From NCBI RefSeq assembly GCF_901482695.1, contig NZ_LR590484.1, forward strand, positions 2,666,001 to 2,730,000: a DNA stretch of 64,000 nt. Reading direction: 5' to 3'. The DNA is from Sphingobacterium thalpophilum. GTDB lineage: Bacteria; Bacteroidota; Bacteroidia; Sphingobacteriales; Sphingobacteriaceae. Below the pieces are notes generated by a model. The model saw only the letters and a program-made list of their open reading frames with translations, was not told where the DNA came from and ran no database searches. The position numbers were made by a program, and so were the translations under genes. Below are positions 28,285-40,168 of the stretch, one piece after another; within the stretch, counting starts at the first letter, position 1, and each line of letters opens with the position of its first letter.

Positions 28285-29406
28285 ATGATTCAGATTATAC
28301 CCGTTGAAACAAAGAAACAAAGACGGTTGTTTATTGATTTCCCTCATAGTCTCTATGAGGGAAATCCTAATTATGTACCTGCCTTATTTCTAGAACAAGA
28401 AGATTTGCTTTCCCCGAACAAGCATCCTTTTTACAAACACTCTCAAGCCCAACCCTTCCTTGCTTATCGCGATGGTGAAATCGTTGGCCGTATCTGTGCG
28501 ATATGGAACAACAATCATAACGCGTTCAATCATGTTAATGAGGGACAATGGGGATTTTTTGATTGTATCGACGATCAGGAAGTGGCTGATGCCTTGTTTG
28601 ACACGGCCGAGAAGTGGGTGAAAGCGAAGGGCGGAGATACAATAGTAGGACCGATCAATCTGTCTACCAATGATACTGTAGGTCTGTTGGTGGAAGGCTT
28701 TGACCGGCCCCCGGTAGCGATGATGCCTTATAATTTTCCGTATTATATAAACCTGATCATTGGGGCGGGCTACGCGCAAAAGGTGGACCTCAGGGCGTAT
28801 CTGGTGATGGAAAATACGGCCAACCAACGTTCGGTCAAGTTGCTGGAGAAACTGGAAGAACGTTTAAAGCGCTCGGGTATTACACTTCGCCAATTTAATG
28901 TAAAGGATTTTAAGAACGAGGCGGCCAAAGTCCGGGAGATTTACAATAAAGCCTGGGACAAGAACCTCGGGTTTGTTCCGATGACAGAAGACGAGTTTAA
29001 TTATACAGCCAAGGACCTGAAGATGATTCTTGACCCGCGTTTCGCCATTCTTGCTGAAAAAGATGGTAAGCTGGTGGGCTTTGGTTTGGGTGTGCCGGAT
29101 ATTAATCAGATTCTTATTAAAATAAAGAGAGGGCGCTTGCTCCCCACGGGAATTTTTAAACTTCTGTTTGGCATGAAGAAAATCAACCTGTTGCGTGTGT
29201 TGATGTTAGGCGTACTGGAAGATTACCGTAAACTGGGGATAGAGGCCTGTTTATATGGTCGAATCATTAAAAATGCTAACGGCTCAAATATAAAAGGAGC
29301 CGAATGTTCGTGGATGCTGGATCATAACTACATGATGAACCATGCCATAGAACAAATTAATGGAGAGTTGTACAAACGGTATCGTTTGTACCAGAAATCA
29401 TTATGA
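28285..29406 (+). CDS. Acyl-CoA N-acyltransferase (GNAT-like), candidate ceramide synthase
   Basis: 373 residues. The C-terminal half shows a GNAT-like fold (KLVGFGLGVPDINQ strand, then LMLGVLEDYRKLGIEACLYGRI resembling the acyl-CoA-binding loop and helix, ~308-325). The N-terminal half (FPHSLYEGNPNYVPALFLEQEDLLSPNKHPFYKH) is characteristic of a conserved protein family often annotated only as hypothetical or GNAT. It follows spt by 13 bp and overlaps the next gene by 4 bp. In Caulobacter an acyltransferase of this broad type acts as bacterial ceramide synthase; by analogy this could N-acylate the sphingoid base. The function is inferred from position. Confidence 0.75.
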   Translation: MIQIIPVETKKQRRLFIDFPHSLYEGNPNYVPALFLEQEDLLSPNKHPFYKHSQAQPFLAYRDGEIVGRICAIWNNNHNAFNHVNEGQWGFFDCIDDQEVADALFDTAEKWVKAKGGDTIVGPINLSTNDTVGLLVEGFDRPPVAMMPYNFPYYINLIIGAGYAQKVDLRAYLVMENTANQRSVKLLEKLEERLKRSGITLRQFNVKDFKNEAAKVREIYNKAWDKNLGFVPMTEDEFNYTAKDLKMILDPRFAILAEKDGKLVGFGLGVPDINQILIKIKRGRLLPTGIFKLLFGMKKINLLRVLMLGVLEDYRKLGIEACLYGRIIKNANGSNIKGAECSWMLDHNYMMNHAIEQINGELYKRYRLYQKSL

Positions 29407-30395
29407 TAGAAAAGATATTAATCACTGGAGCGAGTGGTTTTGTAGGTTATCATTTGACTAGGGCAGCGAAAGAGGCAGGGCTGGAAGTTCACGCTGCAGT
29501 ACGTAAGTCAAGTGATGTGTCGGAAATTAGCTCTGTAGTGGATAAATTTGTTTACCCTGATTTTACGGATGTAGATGCTATCCGCGCCTTGCTGGAATCA
29601 GAGCACTATACCTATGTTGTCCATGCGGCAGCCATGACCCGTGCCAAGCGGGAGGAGGATTTGGAACGCGTTAACGTAAACTACACGCGAAACTTGGCTG
29701 CTGCCTGCTTTTCACTTCAAAATCCAATCCGCAGATTTGTTTTTGTGAGTAGCTTAGCTGCTATAGGGCCTGTTTCCTATGCCTCAGGTCTAATAGACGA
29801 GCATAACCCATATGCTCCAGTGACGGCTTATGGACGCAGCAAAAGAAAGGCCGAGCTAGCTCTAAACGATTTTGACCAGCAGCCATTGACGATTTTGCGT
29901 CCAACTGCAGTGTACGGCCCAAGAGAAAAAGATATTTTTATTCTTTTTAAAACGATGAACGGTGGTTTGGACGCCTATGTTGGCAGGTCACCGCAAAAAT
30001 TGAGTTTTATTTATGTCGCTGATCTCGTGCAGGCCATCCTAAACGCTTGCCGGTTTGATCAGGGAGGGAAGCATGTATACAATCTAAGTGACGGACAGGT
30101 GTACGACCGTTATGAAATGGCTAAGATATTCAGGGAGTTCAGTCAGAAGAGAATGCTTCGAATGCATATTCCGTTGGGGATAGTAAAAGCTGTAGCCGTA
30201 ATGTTCGAGCGCTTATATAAAAATTCAAAGGCAATTCCCGTATTATACCCCGAGCGCTTGAACGAACTTACAGCCGAAAACTGGGGCTGTGATATAGCGT
30301 CGGCTCAGCGCCAAATACATTACCGACCTAATTATGATCTGCGAGCGGGCTTAATGGAGACTTTGGTTTGGTATAAACAAAATAAATGGTTATAA
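29403..30395 (+). CDS. NAD(P)-dependent epimerase/dehydratase family, candidate sphingolipid reductase
   Basis: 330 residues, extended short-chain dehydrogenase. Nucleotide-binding TGASGFVG (8-15), VSSLAAIGP with Ser116/117, and catalytic Tyr143-x-x-x-Lys147 (AYGRSK) are intact, followed by LRPTAVYGPREKDI. The start overlaps the upstream acyltransferase by 4 bp (ATGA). In bacterial ceramide pathways a reductase of this superfamily reduces the 3-keto group of the sphingoid base or of the ceramide. The location in the spt operon supports that role, but sugar-nucleotide or sterol-like substrates cannot be excluded from sequence. Confidence 0.8.
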   Translation: MIEKILITGASGFVGYHLTRAAKEAGLEVHAAVRKSSDVSEISSVVDKFVYPDFTDVDAIRALLESEHYTYVVHAAAMTRAKREEDLERVNVNYTRNLAAACFSLQNPIRRFVFVSSLAAIGPVSYASGLIDEHNPYAPVTAYGRSKRKAELALNDFDQQPLTILRPTAVYGPREKDIFILFKTMNGGLDAYVGRSPQKLSFIYVADLVQAILNACRFDQGGKHVYNLSDGQVYDRYEMAKIFREFSQKRMLRMHIPLGIVKAVAVMFERLYKNSKAIPVLYPERLNELTAENWGCDIASAQRQIHYRPNYDLRAGLMETLVWYKQNKWL

Positions 30396-30404
30396 TCACA
30401 GATA

Positions 30405-31097
30405 ATGAGTGAATTTAAAATAAATAAAAAGCTTTTTCAGGACCGGAAAAGAACAAATATCCTGAGTCAGCCTGAACAAAAGCTGATTACTTATCTCGTG
30501 CCGAGAATCCCGAATTGGATTACATCAGATGGACTTACAGCAATTGGTTTTCTTGGATCGCTAATCGTTTTAGGAAGCTTCCTGTTGGCTGAATATGTTG
30601 ATATCCGCTATCTACTTTTAGGGATCCCGGGTTTTTTTGTGCAATGGTTTGGGGATTCGCTGGATGGCCGTATAGCCTTTTATCGCAACAAATCCCGACG
30701 TTGGTACGGATTTGCGCTTGATATTGTAATGGACTGGATCAGTACCGTTTTTATCGGTTTAGGCTATGTGCTATACACGACCGGAGATTATAAATATTTA
30801 GGATTTGCACTGGTGTCCCTGTACGGCTGGGCGATGATCATCTCTCAGCTCCGGTATAGAATTACCGATAAATACACAATAGACGCAGGTATACTTGGTC
30901 CAACTGAAATACGAGTAATTATTTGTCTGGTGATGCTTTTTGAAGTGCTGATGCCTAGCTCCATCAATTGGTGTGTATTGGTCATCTGTATATTGCTCTT
31001 TATTATCAATGCAAATGACACACGTCTCCTGCTAAAATTAGGTGACGCAAAGGATAGAGAAGATAAATTGAAAAAACAACAGGAAGAGTCCCGTTAA
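30405..31097 (+). CDS. CDP-alcohol phosphatidyltransferase family protein
   Basis: 230 residues with several transmembrane helices (~43-60, 65-80, 107-125, 130-147, 168-205). The catalytic motif of the family is present in variant form: Asp84-x2-Asp87-Gly88-x2-Ala91, Gly102-x3-Asp106-x3-Asp110. The usual Arg after the Ala is Phe92, and the Ala-Gly spacing is one residue longer than the textbook pattern. Family members transfer a phospho-alcohol headgroup from CDP-alcohol. In this operon the likely acceptor is ceramide or another sphingolipid, with ethanolamine, inositol or glycerol as possible headgroups (inference). The C-terminus is Lys/Glu-rich. Confidence 0.85.
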   Translation: MSEFKINKKLFQDRKRTNILSQPEQKLITYLVPRIPNWITSDGLTAIGFLGSLIVLGSFLLAEYVDIRYLLLGIPGFFVQWFGDSLDGRIAFYRNKSRRWYGFALDIVMDWISTVFIGLGYVLYTTGDYKYLGFALVSLYGWAMIISQLRYRITDKYTIDAGILGPTEIRVIICLVMLFEVLMPSSINWCVLVICILLFIINANDTRLLLKLGDAKDREDKLKKQQEESR

Positions 31098-31099
31098 AA

Positions 31100-31498
31100 A
31101 TGTCTTCACGAGCGTTTATTTTTTTTAAAGCACAACTTTCCGCCTTCTTGGGCGGACTGTTTGATTTTGGGGTATATTCGGCCTGTTATAAGCTACTCCA
31201 TATCAGTGCGCCTTTCTCGAATGCCATTAGCGGAAGTCTGGGCGCAATAGTGAATTTCCTGATCAATCGATATTGGTCCTTTGGAAGTACAAAACATTCT
31301 GTGGGTAGCCAATTGTGGAAGTTTATTATCGTCGTCTGTGGAAGCATTGCGCTTAAATCTACGGGTATACATTTTCTGGTTGATGTATATCATGGTAATT
31401 TTTTGTTTTCGAAGCTGCTTGTTGAACTTTTGGTCTCCTTAGGTTTTAATTATACCTTACAACGTTTTTGGGTATTTAAAACCGATAGCAAGACATGA
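31100..31498 (+). CDS. GtrA family membrane protein
   Basis: 132 residues with about four transmembrane helices. LGGLFDFGVYSACYKLL, SNAISGSLGAIVNFLINRYWSF and FNYTLQRFWVF match the GtrA family signatures (the N-x-x-x-x-R-x-W-x-F repeats). GtrA-like proteins are thought to help flip lipid-linked sugars or lipids across the inner membrane. It starts 2 bp after the CDP-alcohol transferase stop, so translation is tightly coupled. A role in moving sphingolipid or glycolipid intermediates is inferred from context. Confidence 0.85.
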   Translation: MSSRAFIFFKAQLSAFLGGLFDFGVYSACYKLLHISAPFSNAISGSLGAIVNFLINRYWSFGSTKHSVGSQLWKFIIVVCGSIALKSTGIHFLVDVYHGNFLFSKLLVELLVSLGFNYTLQRFWVFKTDSKT

Positions 31499-31740
31499 AG
31501 CTATCCATCCTATTTTAGAATTTTATTCCCCTTTTTGTCCCATCCTTCCTATATCGGATCGATTCTGAGATGTTCTATCCCGTACAGGGGCAGTGTCTCG
31601 TAATTTATATGTGAAAAAAACGCTGTTTGATGAGAACGGTTAATTAGTCGGTCACTTATTTATCTGCAATGACTATTTCTGCAATACGAGTGTTGTGTAG
31701 CTCCAGTATGTTCATATGAACTGGTTTTCTATTGACGGTG
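31499..31740. other. Gene-free region after sphingolipid operon
   Basis: No ORF. A 12-bp perfect palindrome GTTCATATGAAC (31710-31721), flanked by CCAGT and TGG and followed by a TTTTCT run, may act as a weak terminator for the upstream operon or as an operator; I cannot decide which. Confidence 0.35.
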
Positions 31741-31756
31741 ACCAAGTTCCATATTT

Positions 31757-31861
31757 ACCTAGGTATTAGGTATTTCTTAGTTAGGTTTCCCTTAGGTTTA
31801 ATTTAGCCTGAACCTAATGAAAACCTAAACTAAACCTAAACAAACCCTAAGTAAAACCTAT
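31757..31861. repeat. Cluster of TTAGG / CCTAA words
   Basis: About 105 bp in which TTAGG occurs three times in the left half and CCTAA four times in the right half on the plus strand, so the two halves are inverted relative to one another. The best pair is TTAGGTTTA (31792-31800) against TAAACCTAA in the right half. The arrangement could fold into an imperfect long hairpin or be a set of protein-binding sites. It lies between the sphingolipid operon and the GC-rich block before the rRNA promoters. Confidence 0.55.
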
Positions 31862-31869
31862 ATAAAAGT

Positions 31870-32375
31870 ATATGTTGGCCTCTGCCGAGTTGCCCTTTGG
31901 ACGTTGGACCGGATATCCGTAGCTGGTCGTGCGCTTCGGGCCCGTTCAGTCCGGGCAGTCAGCAGATCGTGTGTCCGGAGTGCGTGTGTCCGTGCTGCCC
32001 CATGTTTTCTCCGGCTGCGGTGCACCGCGGATCCACTGCTGCTCCGCGCCTTATCCGCATCCGGGGCAGGATGACCGTGGAGTGAGAACAGGGCCCTGGG
32101 GCGCTGAGAGCGTGCAGGACACGGACTCAACACGGACTCAGCACGGAAACAGGGCGGAGCCACCGTGCTGATGGCATGCTGCTGTCCTGCAGTGAGAGTC
32201 AAGGATTGTCGGAGTATTGCGGGCTCTGGTAACCCGTCTTCAGGATCTGCTCTGCCCTCTGCGATCCGGTTCGGCGGTCCGGCAGAACTGCGTCCTGCTC
32301 CGGGCGCCTTCCCGGCCTTCCGGCCCCTGTTCTGCGGTCCCGGAGCAGCCGGTTTGAAAAACAATCGTCCACCTG
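31870..32375. other. GC-rich noncoding block upstream of rRNA promoters
   Basis: About 500 bp with clearly higher GC than the neighbourhood: the 60 bases from 31981 contain 39 G or C (65%), while the adjoining segments on both sides are AT-rich. Open frames exist on both strands only because stops are rare in GC-rich sequence; their translations are Pro/Arg/Ser/Gly-rich, resemble no family I know, and some run through the promoter. It is likely a structural or regulatory part of the rRNA upstream region, or a foreign segment. Confidence 0.5.
32119..32151. repeat. Short 11-bp tandem repeat
   Basis: The unit ACACGGACTCA is repeated exactly twice (32119-32129, 32130-32140), followed by a degenerate third copy. 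It lies inside the GC-rich block. Confidence 0.6.
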
Positions 32376-32419
32376 TCCAGCGGGTTAGGGCAAAAACAGA
32401 AAAAATAAGGACAGAAGTC

Positions 32420-32451
32420 TTGGAAGTTTGTTCCAAAAGTTTCTATCTTTG
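32420..32451 (+). promoter_or_regulatory. rRNA promoter P1
   Basis: TTGG (32420-32423), 20-bp spacer, TATCTTTG (32444-32451): a near-perfect Bacteroidota sigma-factor promoter. It is the upstream member of a tandem pair before the rRNA operon. Confidence 0.75.
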
Positions 32452-32570
32452 CACCACTCCGCAAGGGAGGGCGGGCTGCTCCGGAAGAAGCAGCCATGAA
32501 AAAAGAAGGGTTCAACGGTAGCTGAACGCGGAAACCGGAAAAAGAAAGCCAAAAAAAACTTCAGAAAGTT

Positions 32571-32601
32571 TTTGGAAGTCCGGAAAAGATTCCTACCTTT
32601 G
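32571..32601 (+). promoter_or_regulatory. rRNA promoter P2
   Basis: TTTG (32571-32574), 19-bp spacer, TACCTTTG (32594-32601). It shares extended similarity with P1 around TTGGAAGT and CTTTGCA. Transcription from it would give a leader of ~250 nt before the mature 16S. Confidence 0.75.
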
Positions 32602-32694
32602 CAGTCCCGCCGGAAACGGCGGAAAAAACAAAAAAAGATAAAGAGGGCGCAATGCCCGTCTGAATACAGCGGATACGGAAGTTGAAGCGCATAA

Positions 32695-32709
32695 AGTTCT
32701 TTAATAACA
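32695..32709 (+). promoter_or_regulatory. boxA-like antitermination element (16S leader)
   Basis: AGTTCTTTAATAACA closely resembles the E. coli rRNA boxA (TGCTCTTTAACA), which recruits NusB/S10 antitermination factors. A sister copy precedes the 23S gene. It lies just before the 16S processing stem. Confidence 0.6.
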
Positions 32710-32711
32710 CA

Positions 32712-32733
32712 CAATCATGTAGCGTGACGGGCA
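32712..32733 (+). other. 5' half of 16S rRNA precursor processing stem
   Basis: CAATCATGT (32712-32720) and CGTGACGGGCA (32723-32733) are perfectly complementary to ACATGATTG (34419-34427) and TGCCCGTCACG (34404-34414) downstream of 16S. The resulting 20-bp stem encloses the 16S gene and is the expected RNase III substrate. Confidence 0.8.
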
Positions 32734-32858
32734 GACAGACGAAAGTCGGAAGTCATGGAACAGATTCAATCAATCCGTTCAATTCGGTCCGGGATCAGAG
32801 ATATTAAAAAAAGAATTCTGATTATTATAAATAGTCGGAATCAGAAACTTCATTTTAC

Positions 32859-34384
<1,526 letters not shown>

Positions 34385-34403
34385 CTAGAGCATCGCGGAC
34401 CGT

Positions 34404-34427
34404 TGCCCGTCACGTACCACATGATTG
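34404..34427 (+). other. 3' half of 16S rRNA precursor processing stem
   Basis: TGCCCGTCACG and ACATGATTG pair with the leader segments at 32723-32733 and 32712-32720. It lies ~20 nt after the mature 16S end. Confidence 0.8.
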
Positions 34428-34504
34428 AAAAAAAGAAAACATCAGAAGAAAGTGCCCTCCCCTTAAAGGAGCGGTCCCGGAAGGAGAGATGGAATAATAC
34501 AGCT

Positions 34505-34578
34505 AGTCCCGTAGCTCAGTTGGTCAGAGCACTACACTGATAATGTAGGGGTCAGCAGTTCAAATCTGCTCGGGACTA
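34505..34578 (+). tRNA. tRNA-Ile (GAT)
   Basis: Cloverleaf: acceptor AGTCCCG pairs with CGGGACT, D-arm GCTCAGTTGGTCAGAGC, anticodon stem CTACA/TGTAG with loop CTGATAA giving anticodon GAT, and T-arm CAGCAGTTCAAATCTGCTC-type. The discriminator is A; the following CTT shows that CCA is not encoded. It occupies the usual position in the 16S-23S spacer. Confidence 0.96.
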
Positions 34579-34667
34579 CTTAAAGAGATCTGAGAATAGA
34601 GCTGTGAGAATAGGGACAAAGTAAAGAGTCTGCTGTCTCCGGTCTACAATCTGATATCTGAAACAAA

Positions 34668-34741
34668 GGGGAATTAGCTCAGCTGGCTAGAGCACCTGCC
34701 TTGCACGCAGGGGGTCAACGGTTCGAATCCGTTATTCTCCA
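34668..34741 (+). tRNA. tRNA-Ala (TGC)
   Basis: Acceptor GGGGAAT pairs with ATTCTCC (one G-T pair), D-arm GCTCAGCTGGCTAGAGC, anticodon stem CCTGC/GCAGG with anticodon TGC, and T-loop GGTTCGAATCC. Discriminator A, CCA not encoded. It is the second spacer tRNA of the rRNA operon. Confidence 0.96.
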
Positions 34742-34743
34742 CG

Positions 34744-34804
34744 TTTCCGGTGAAGTATGCACACATATGCTTCAGGATACCGGAAAAAGAGTTCTTTGAC
34801 ATAC
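34744..34804 (+). promoter_or_regulatory. boxB-like hairpin plus boxA before 23S
   Basis: Stem TTTCCGGT (34744-34751) / ACCGGAAA (34779-34786), extended internally by GAAG/CTTC pairs, is followed directly by AGTTCTTTGACATAC (34790-34804), a second boxA-like element matching the one in the 16S leader. The hairpin-boxA order is that of E. coli rRNA antiterminators. Confidence 0.6.
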
Positions 34805-34840
34805 TGAAAGAGAAAAAAAATTACAAGAGAAGACAACAGT
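34797..34840 (+). other. 5' half of 23S rRNA precursor processing stem
   Basis: GAAGACAACAGT (34829-34840) pairs perfectly with ACTGTTGTCTTC (37859-37870). Further out, GAAAGAG (34806-34812) pairs with CTCTTTC (37889-37895), and TGACATA pairs imperfectly with TATATGTCA. The stem encloses the whole 23S gene. Confidence 0.75.
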
Positions 34841-34966
34841 AGAGACAATGCTGGTATGTGTCTGATGTGATGAGGAGATATCCGGTGAATACCGGAGGAA
34901 TCATTGCGTAGCATATCGGTATATATATCAAAAGCAGCCGCATAGTGGCAAAAGGCTATGCCGGTG

Positions 34967-37847
<2,881 letters not shown>

Positions 37848-37858
37848 TGCAGACAGAC

Positions 37859-37908
37859 ACTGTTGTCTTCCTCTTTAATTTTTGGACACTCTTTCGGTAT
37901 ATATGTCA
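37859..37908 (+). other. 3' half of 23S rRNA precursor processing stem
   Basis: ACTGTTGTCTTC and the later CTCTTTCGGTATATATGTCA are complementary to the 23S leader at 34797-34840. Confidence 0.75.
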
Positions 37909-37996
37909 GTATGGTGCGTGCTGCCGGACCGGTATTTTCCCTGCGGAGGGAAGCTGAATACCATCATCCAGCTGCTTGCTACCATAAATGATCTTT

Positions 37997-38103
37997 AGGT
38001 GCCTATATCGGCGGTGTCTACCTCTTCCCATTCCGAACAGAGCAGTCAAGCCCGCCAGAGCCGATGGTATTGCCGTAACAGGTGGGAGAGTAGGTCGGTG
38101 CCT
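37997..38103 (+). rRNA. rrf: 5S ribosomal RNA
   Basis: The ends pair as helix I (AGGTGCC with GGTGCCT, two G-T pairs). The conserved CCTCTTCCCATTCCGAACAG loop and the GGTGGGAGAGTAGGTCG helix V region are present. The last gene of the rRNA operon, followed by a terminator. Confidence 0.94.
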
Positions 38104-38114
38104 TTTTTTACACG

Positions 38115-38149
38115 GAAGCCCTTGCTGGAAACAGTCAAGGGCTTCTTTC
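38115..38149 (+). terminator. rRNA operon terminator
   Basis: Stem GAAGCCCTTG (38115-38124) / CAAGGGCTTC (38136-38145), extended by CTG/CAG around a GAAA tetraloop with one bulged T, then a T run. A T stretch just after 5S (38103-38109) precedes it. Confidence 0.88.
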
Positions 38150-38319
38150 GTTTACAGCGGTACACCGCCCTAGCATACCTTATAGGTATATCAATAAGCT
38201 GGATCTAACGTTTATATATTTATTGGGTGCGACAGCGGATCTGGAAATGGAATACGCATGACCTATTAATCTTAGCCAAGTACTCATTTCTGATTTTTAT
38301 TAAGTAACTTTGCAGCGCA

Positions 38320-39267
38320 ATGGGTACATTATTGGATAACGGAATTAAGCCGTATAATCATTACGGAGCTTATTTAAAGCAAAAATATAACGGACAGCGT
38401 GTATTTAAAGTAATTGTGGATGGTAATTTTACCTGTCCCAATAGAGACGGCAGTAAAGGTTATGGAGGATGTACCTACTGCAATGTGGACTCCTTTACCC
38501 CAGATACTGCGCGTAAAATTCCTTCTATACGCGAACAGGTTGAGTCTGGTATCGCACGTGCCCGCAATAGCTATGGAGCAGAAAAGTTTATCATCTACTT
38601 TCAGCCCAATACAAATACTTACGCGCCCACGCATCTGCTAAAAATGATGTACGATGAAGCCTTAAGTATCGATCCTGAAAATACGCTCGGGCTTTCTGTG
38701 GGAACACGTCCGGATTGTCTGGACTTTGAGAAGATCGCATTGTTAGAGTCGTATACTGATCGTTATGACGTGGATCTGGAAATGGGAATGGAGTCTATGT
38801 ATAACGATACTTTGGAGCGAATCAATAGGGGCTGCTCGCACGATGAATTTGTGAAGGCTATGGAAATGCTGCAAAATACGCCTTTGGATCTCTGTGTGCA
38901 TACGATCTTTGGTTTTCCGTGGGAGACGGAGGAGATGATGCTTAAATATGCCGAGGAGATCAATAGATTCCCACAGATCAAGTTCGTAAAACTGCACCAT
39001 CTTCATATCGTTGAGGGGTCGATTATGGGGGTGAAATATAAAAGGGAGCCTTTCGAGCTCTTCTCCTTGGAAGGTTATACTGCCTTTTTGGCAAAATTTA
39101 TTCCACGGTTACGCCCAGACCTGATCATTCAACGAGTTTTCGGGCTTGCAGACAGAGAGTTATTAATAGCACCCAATTGGGGATTAGGGAAATCCGGGAT
39201 CCAAACTTATATCGATAAGGGACTGGAAGCACGGGGGGTGGTACAAGGTAGCTTATGCCAATCGTGA
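38320..39267 (+). CDS. TIGR01212-type radical SAM protein (YhcC-like)
   Basis: 315 residues. The radical SAM cluster ligands are Cys39, Cys51 and Cys54 (CPNRDG...GGCTYC), with the long first spacing characteristic of the YhcC family rather than CxxxCxxC. YFQPNTNTYAP and LSVGTRPDCLD follow, and LEMGMES...NRGCSHDEFVKAMEML matches the C-terminal half of the barrel. Proteins of this family have no settled reaction. A TAACTTTG box (38305-38312) lies just before the ATG, suggesting a very short leader. Confidence 0.92.
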   Translation: MGTLLDNGIKPYNHYGAYLKQKYNGQRVFKVIVDGNFTCPNRDGSKGYGGCTYCNVDSFTPDTARKIPSIREQVESGIARARNSYGAEKFIIYFQPNTNTYAPTHLLKMMYDEALSIDPENTLGLSVGTRPDCLDFEKIALLESYTDRYDVDLEMGMESMYNDTLERINRGCSHDEFVKAMEMLQNTPLDLCVHTIFGFPWETEEMMLKYAEEINRFPQIKFVKLHHLHIVEGSIMGVKYKREPFELFSLEGYTAFLAKFIPRLRPDLIIQRVFGLADRELLIAPNWGLGKSGIQTYIDKGLEARGVVQGSLCQS

Positions 39268-39334
39268 AGAATTACTGACGCCGCCACTTGGTACTAAGCT
39301 TCGAGCGCGTGCCATAAGCATTTAAAATATAACC

Positions 39335-39376
39335 ATAAACAAGACGGGCTTCCTTTGGGAAGCCTGTCTTATTTAT
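39335..39376. terminator. Bidirectional hairpin terminator
   Basis: Arms 39341-39353 and 39358-39370 pair over 13 bp (one G-T) with a TTTG tetraloop; A/T-rich flanks extend it. It separates the convergent radical SAM and pyrophosphohydrolase genes. Confidence 0.85.
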
Positions 39377-39412
39377 GGTCATGCGTTCACTTTGCTGTAA
39401 GTGAACAGCTCA

Positions 39413-39880
39413 TTAACCTTCAACAATTGTCTTTAAGTCTGCTGGTGAATAGTTGATTGATTTTAGTGTCTTGTTGTCCGCAGTTCTAAAAACTAAGAAT
39501 TTACCATCAACTTCTTTATAATAGGAGTCTACCCCCTTCAATTTGTAGTGTTCCTGTGTGGCGATAGCCTCGGCCTCATCTTCACAGGCCTTGCTCATAT
39601 TGGAGCGCTGTACTTCATCAAAAAGCGCTGAAAACTTGTCCTGTAAACCGAATTCAAGAACAGCTCCAGCCAATACGTACTGAATGTCACAAAGGGCATC
39701 TGCAATCTCAACGATATTTTTGTCCTGTATAGCTTCTTCCAGCTCCTTGAGCTCTTCTGCGATGAGGGATACACGTAATGCACATCGTTGTTCGGAAGGA
39801 ATCATTGGTTTGTCCAGAATAGGATGTTGGAATGTCTTATGGAATTCTGCAACGGATGAAAGGGTTTTTGGATCAGTCAT
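39413..39880 (-). CDS. MazG-like nucleotide pyrophosphohydrolase
   Basis: 155 residues, all-alpha NTP pyrophosphatase fold. The metal-binding pattern EExxELEE (Glu42-Glu49) with the later Glu58-x2-Asp61-x3-Asp65 (EIADALCD) is the MazG/HisE-type active site. The C-terminal part (HYKLKGVDSYYKEVDGKFLVFRTADNKTLKSI) is an extension found in Bacteroidota homologues. It probably hydrolyses a non-canonical nucleoside triphosphate to the monophosphate; no histidine genes are nearby, so a HisE role is unlikely. Confidence 0.85.
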   Translation of the reverse strand: MTDPKTLSSVAEFHKTFQHPILDKPMIPSEQRCALRVSLIAEELKELEEAIQDKNIVEIADALCDIQYVLAGAVLEFGLQDKFSALFDEVQRSNMSKACEDEAEAIATQEHYKLKGVDSYYKEVDGKFLVFRTADNKTLKSINYSPADLKTIVEG

Positions 39881-40168
39881 GTCTTATTGTTTTTTTATGC
39901 TATTCTTCTAAGGGCAAACTTAGATAAATTGATTTTTTTTCACAAATGTTTATTTCAGCCTTCGATTCACCACATTATGATGAAAATCGATATGCTGGAT
40001 GTGCGTTGCAACCGGAAATATACACTGCAGGCGACTGTTCATACTGTATACGCAATCGTTGATCGCCGCCCATTTGTCGTTTTCTTCTACTTATATACTT
40101 CATAGGGAAGAAAAAGTAAAGGGCGGTGAATTTGAATGACCGCCCTTTTTGATCTTTATTGGATTCGA

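Noticed and set aside
31757..31861. CRISPR-like or telomeric array
   Set aside because: The TTAGG/CCTAA words are irregularly spaced, in both orientations and without spacers or cas genes, so neither label fits.
31858..32521. Long open frames on both strands in the GC-rich block (192, 118 and 91 codons)
   Set aside because: Stops are rare in GC-rich sequence; products are Pro/Arg/Ser/Gly-rich without family features, overlap each other, and one runs through rRNA promoter P1.
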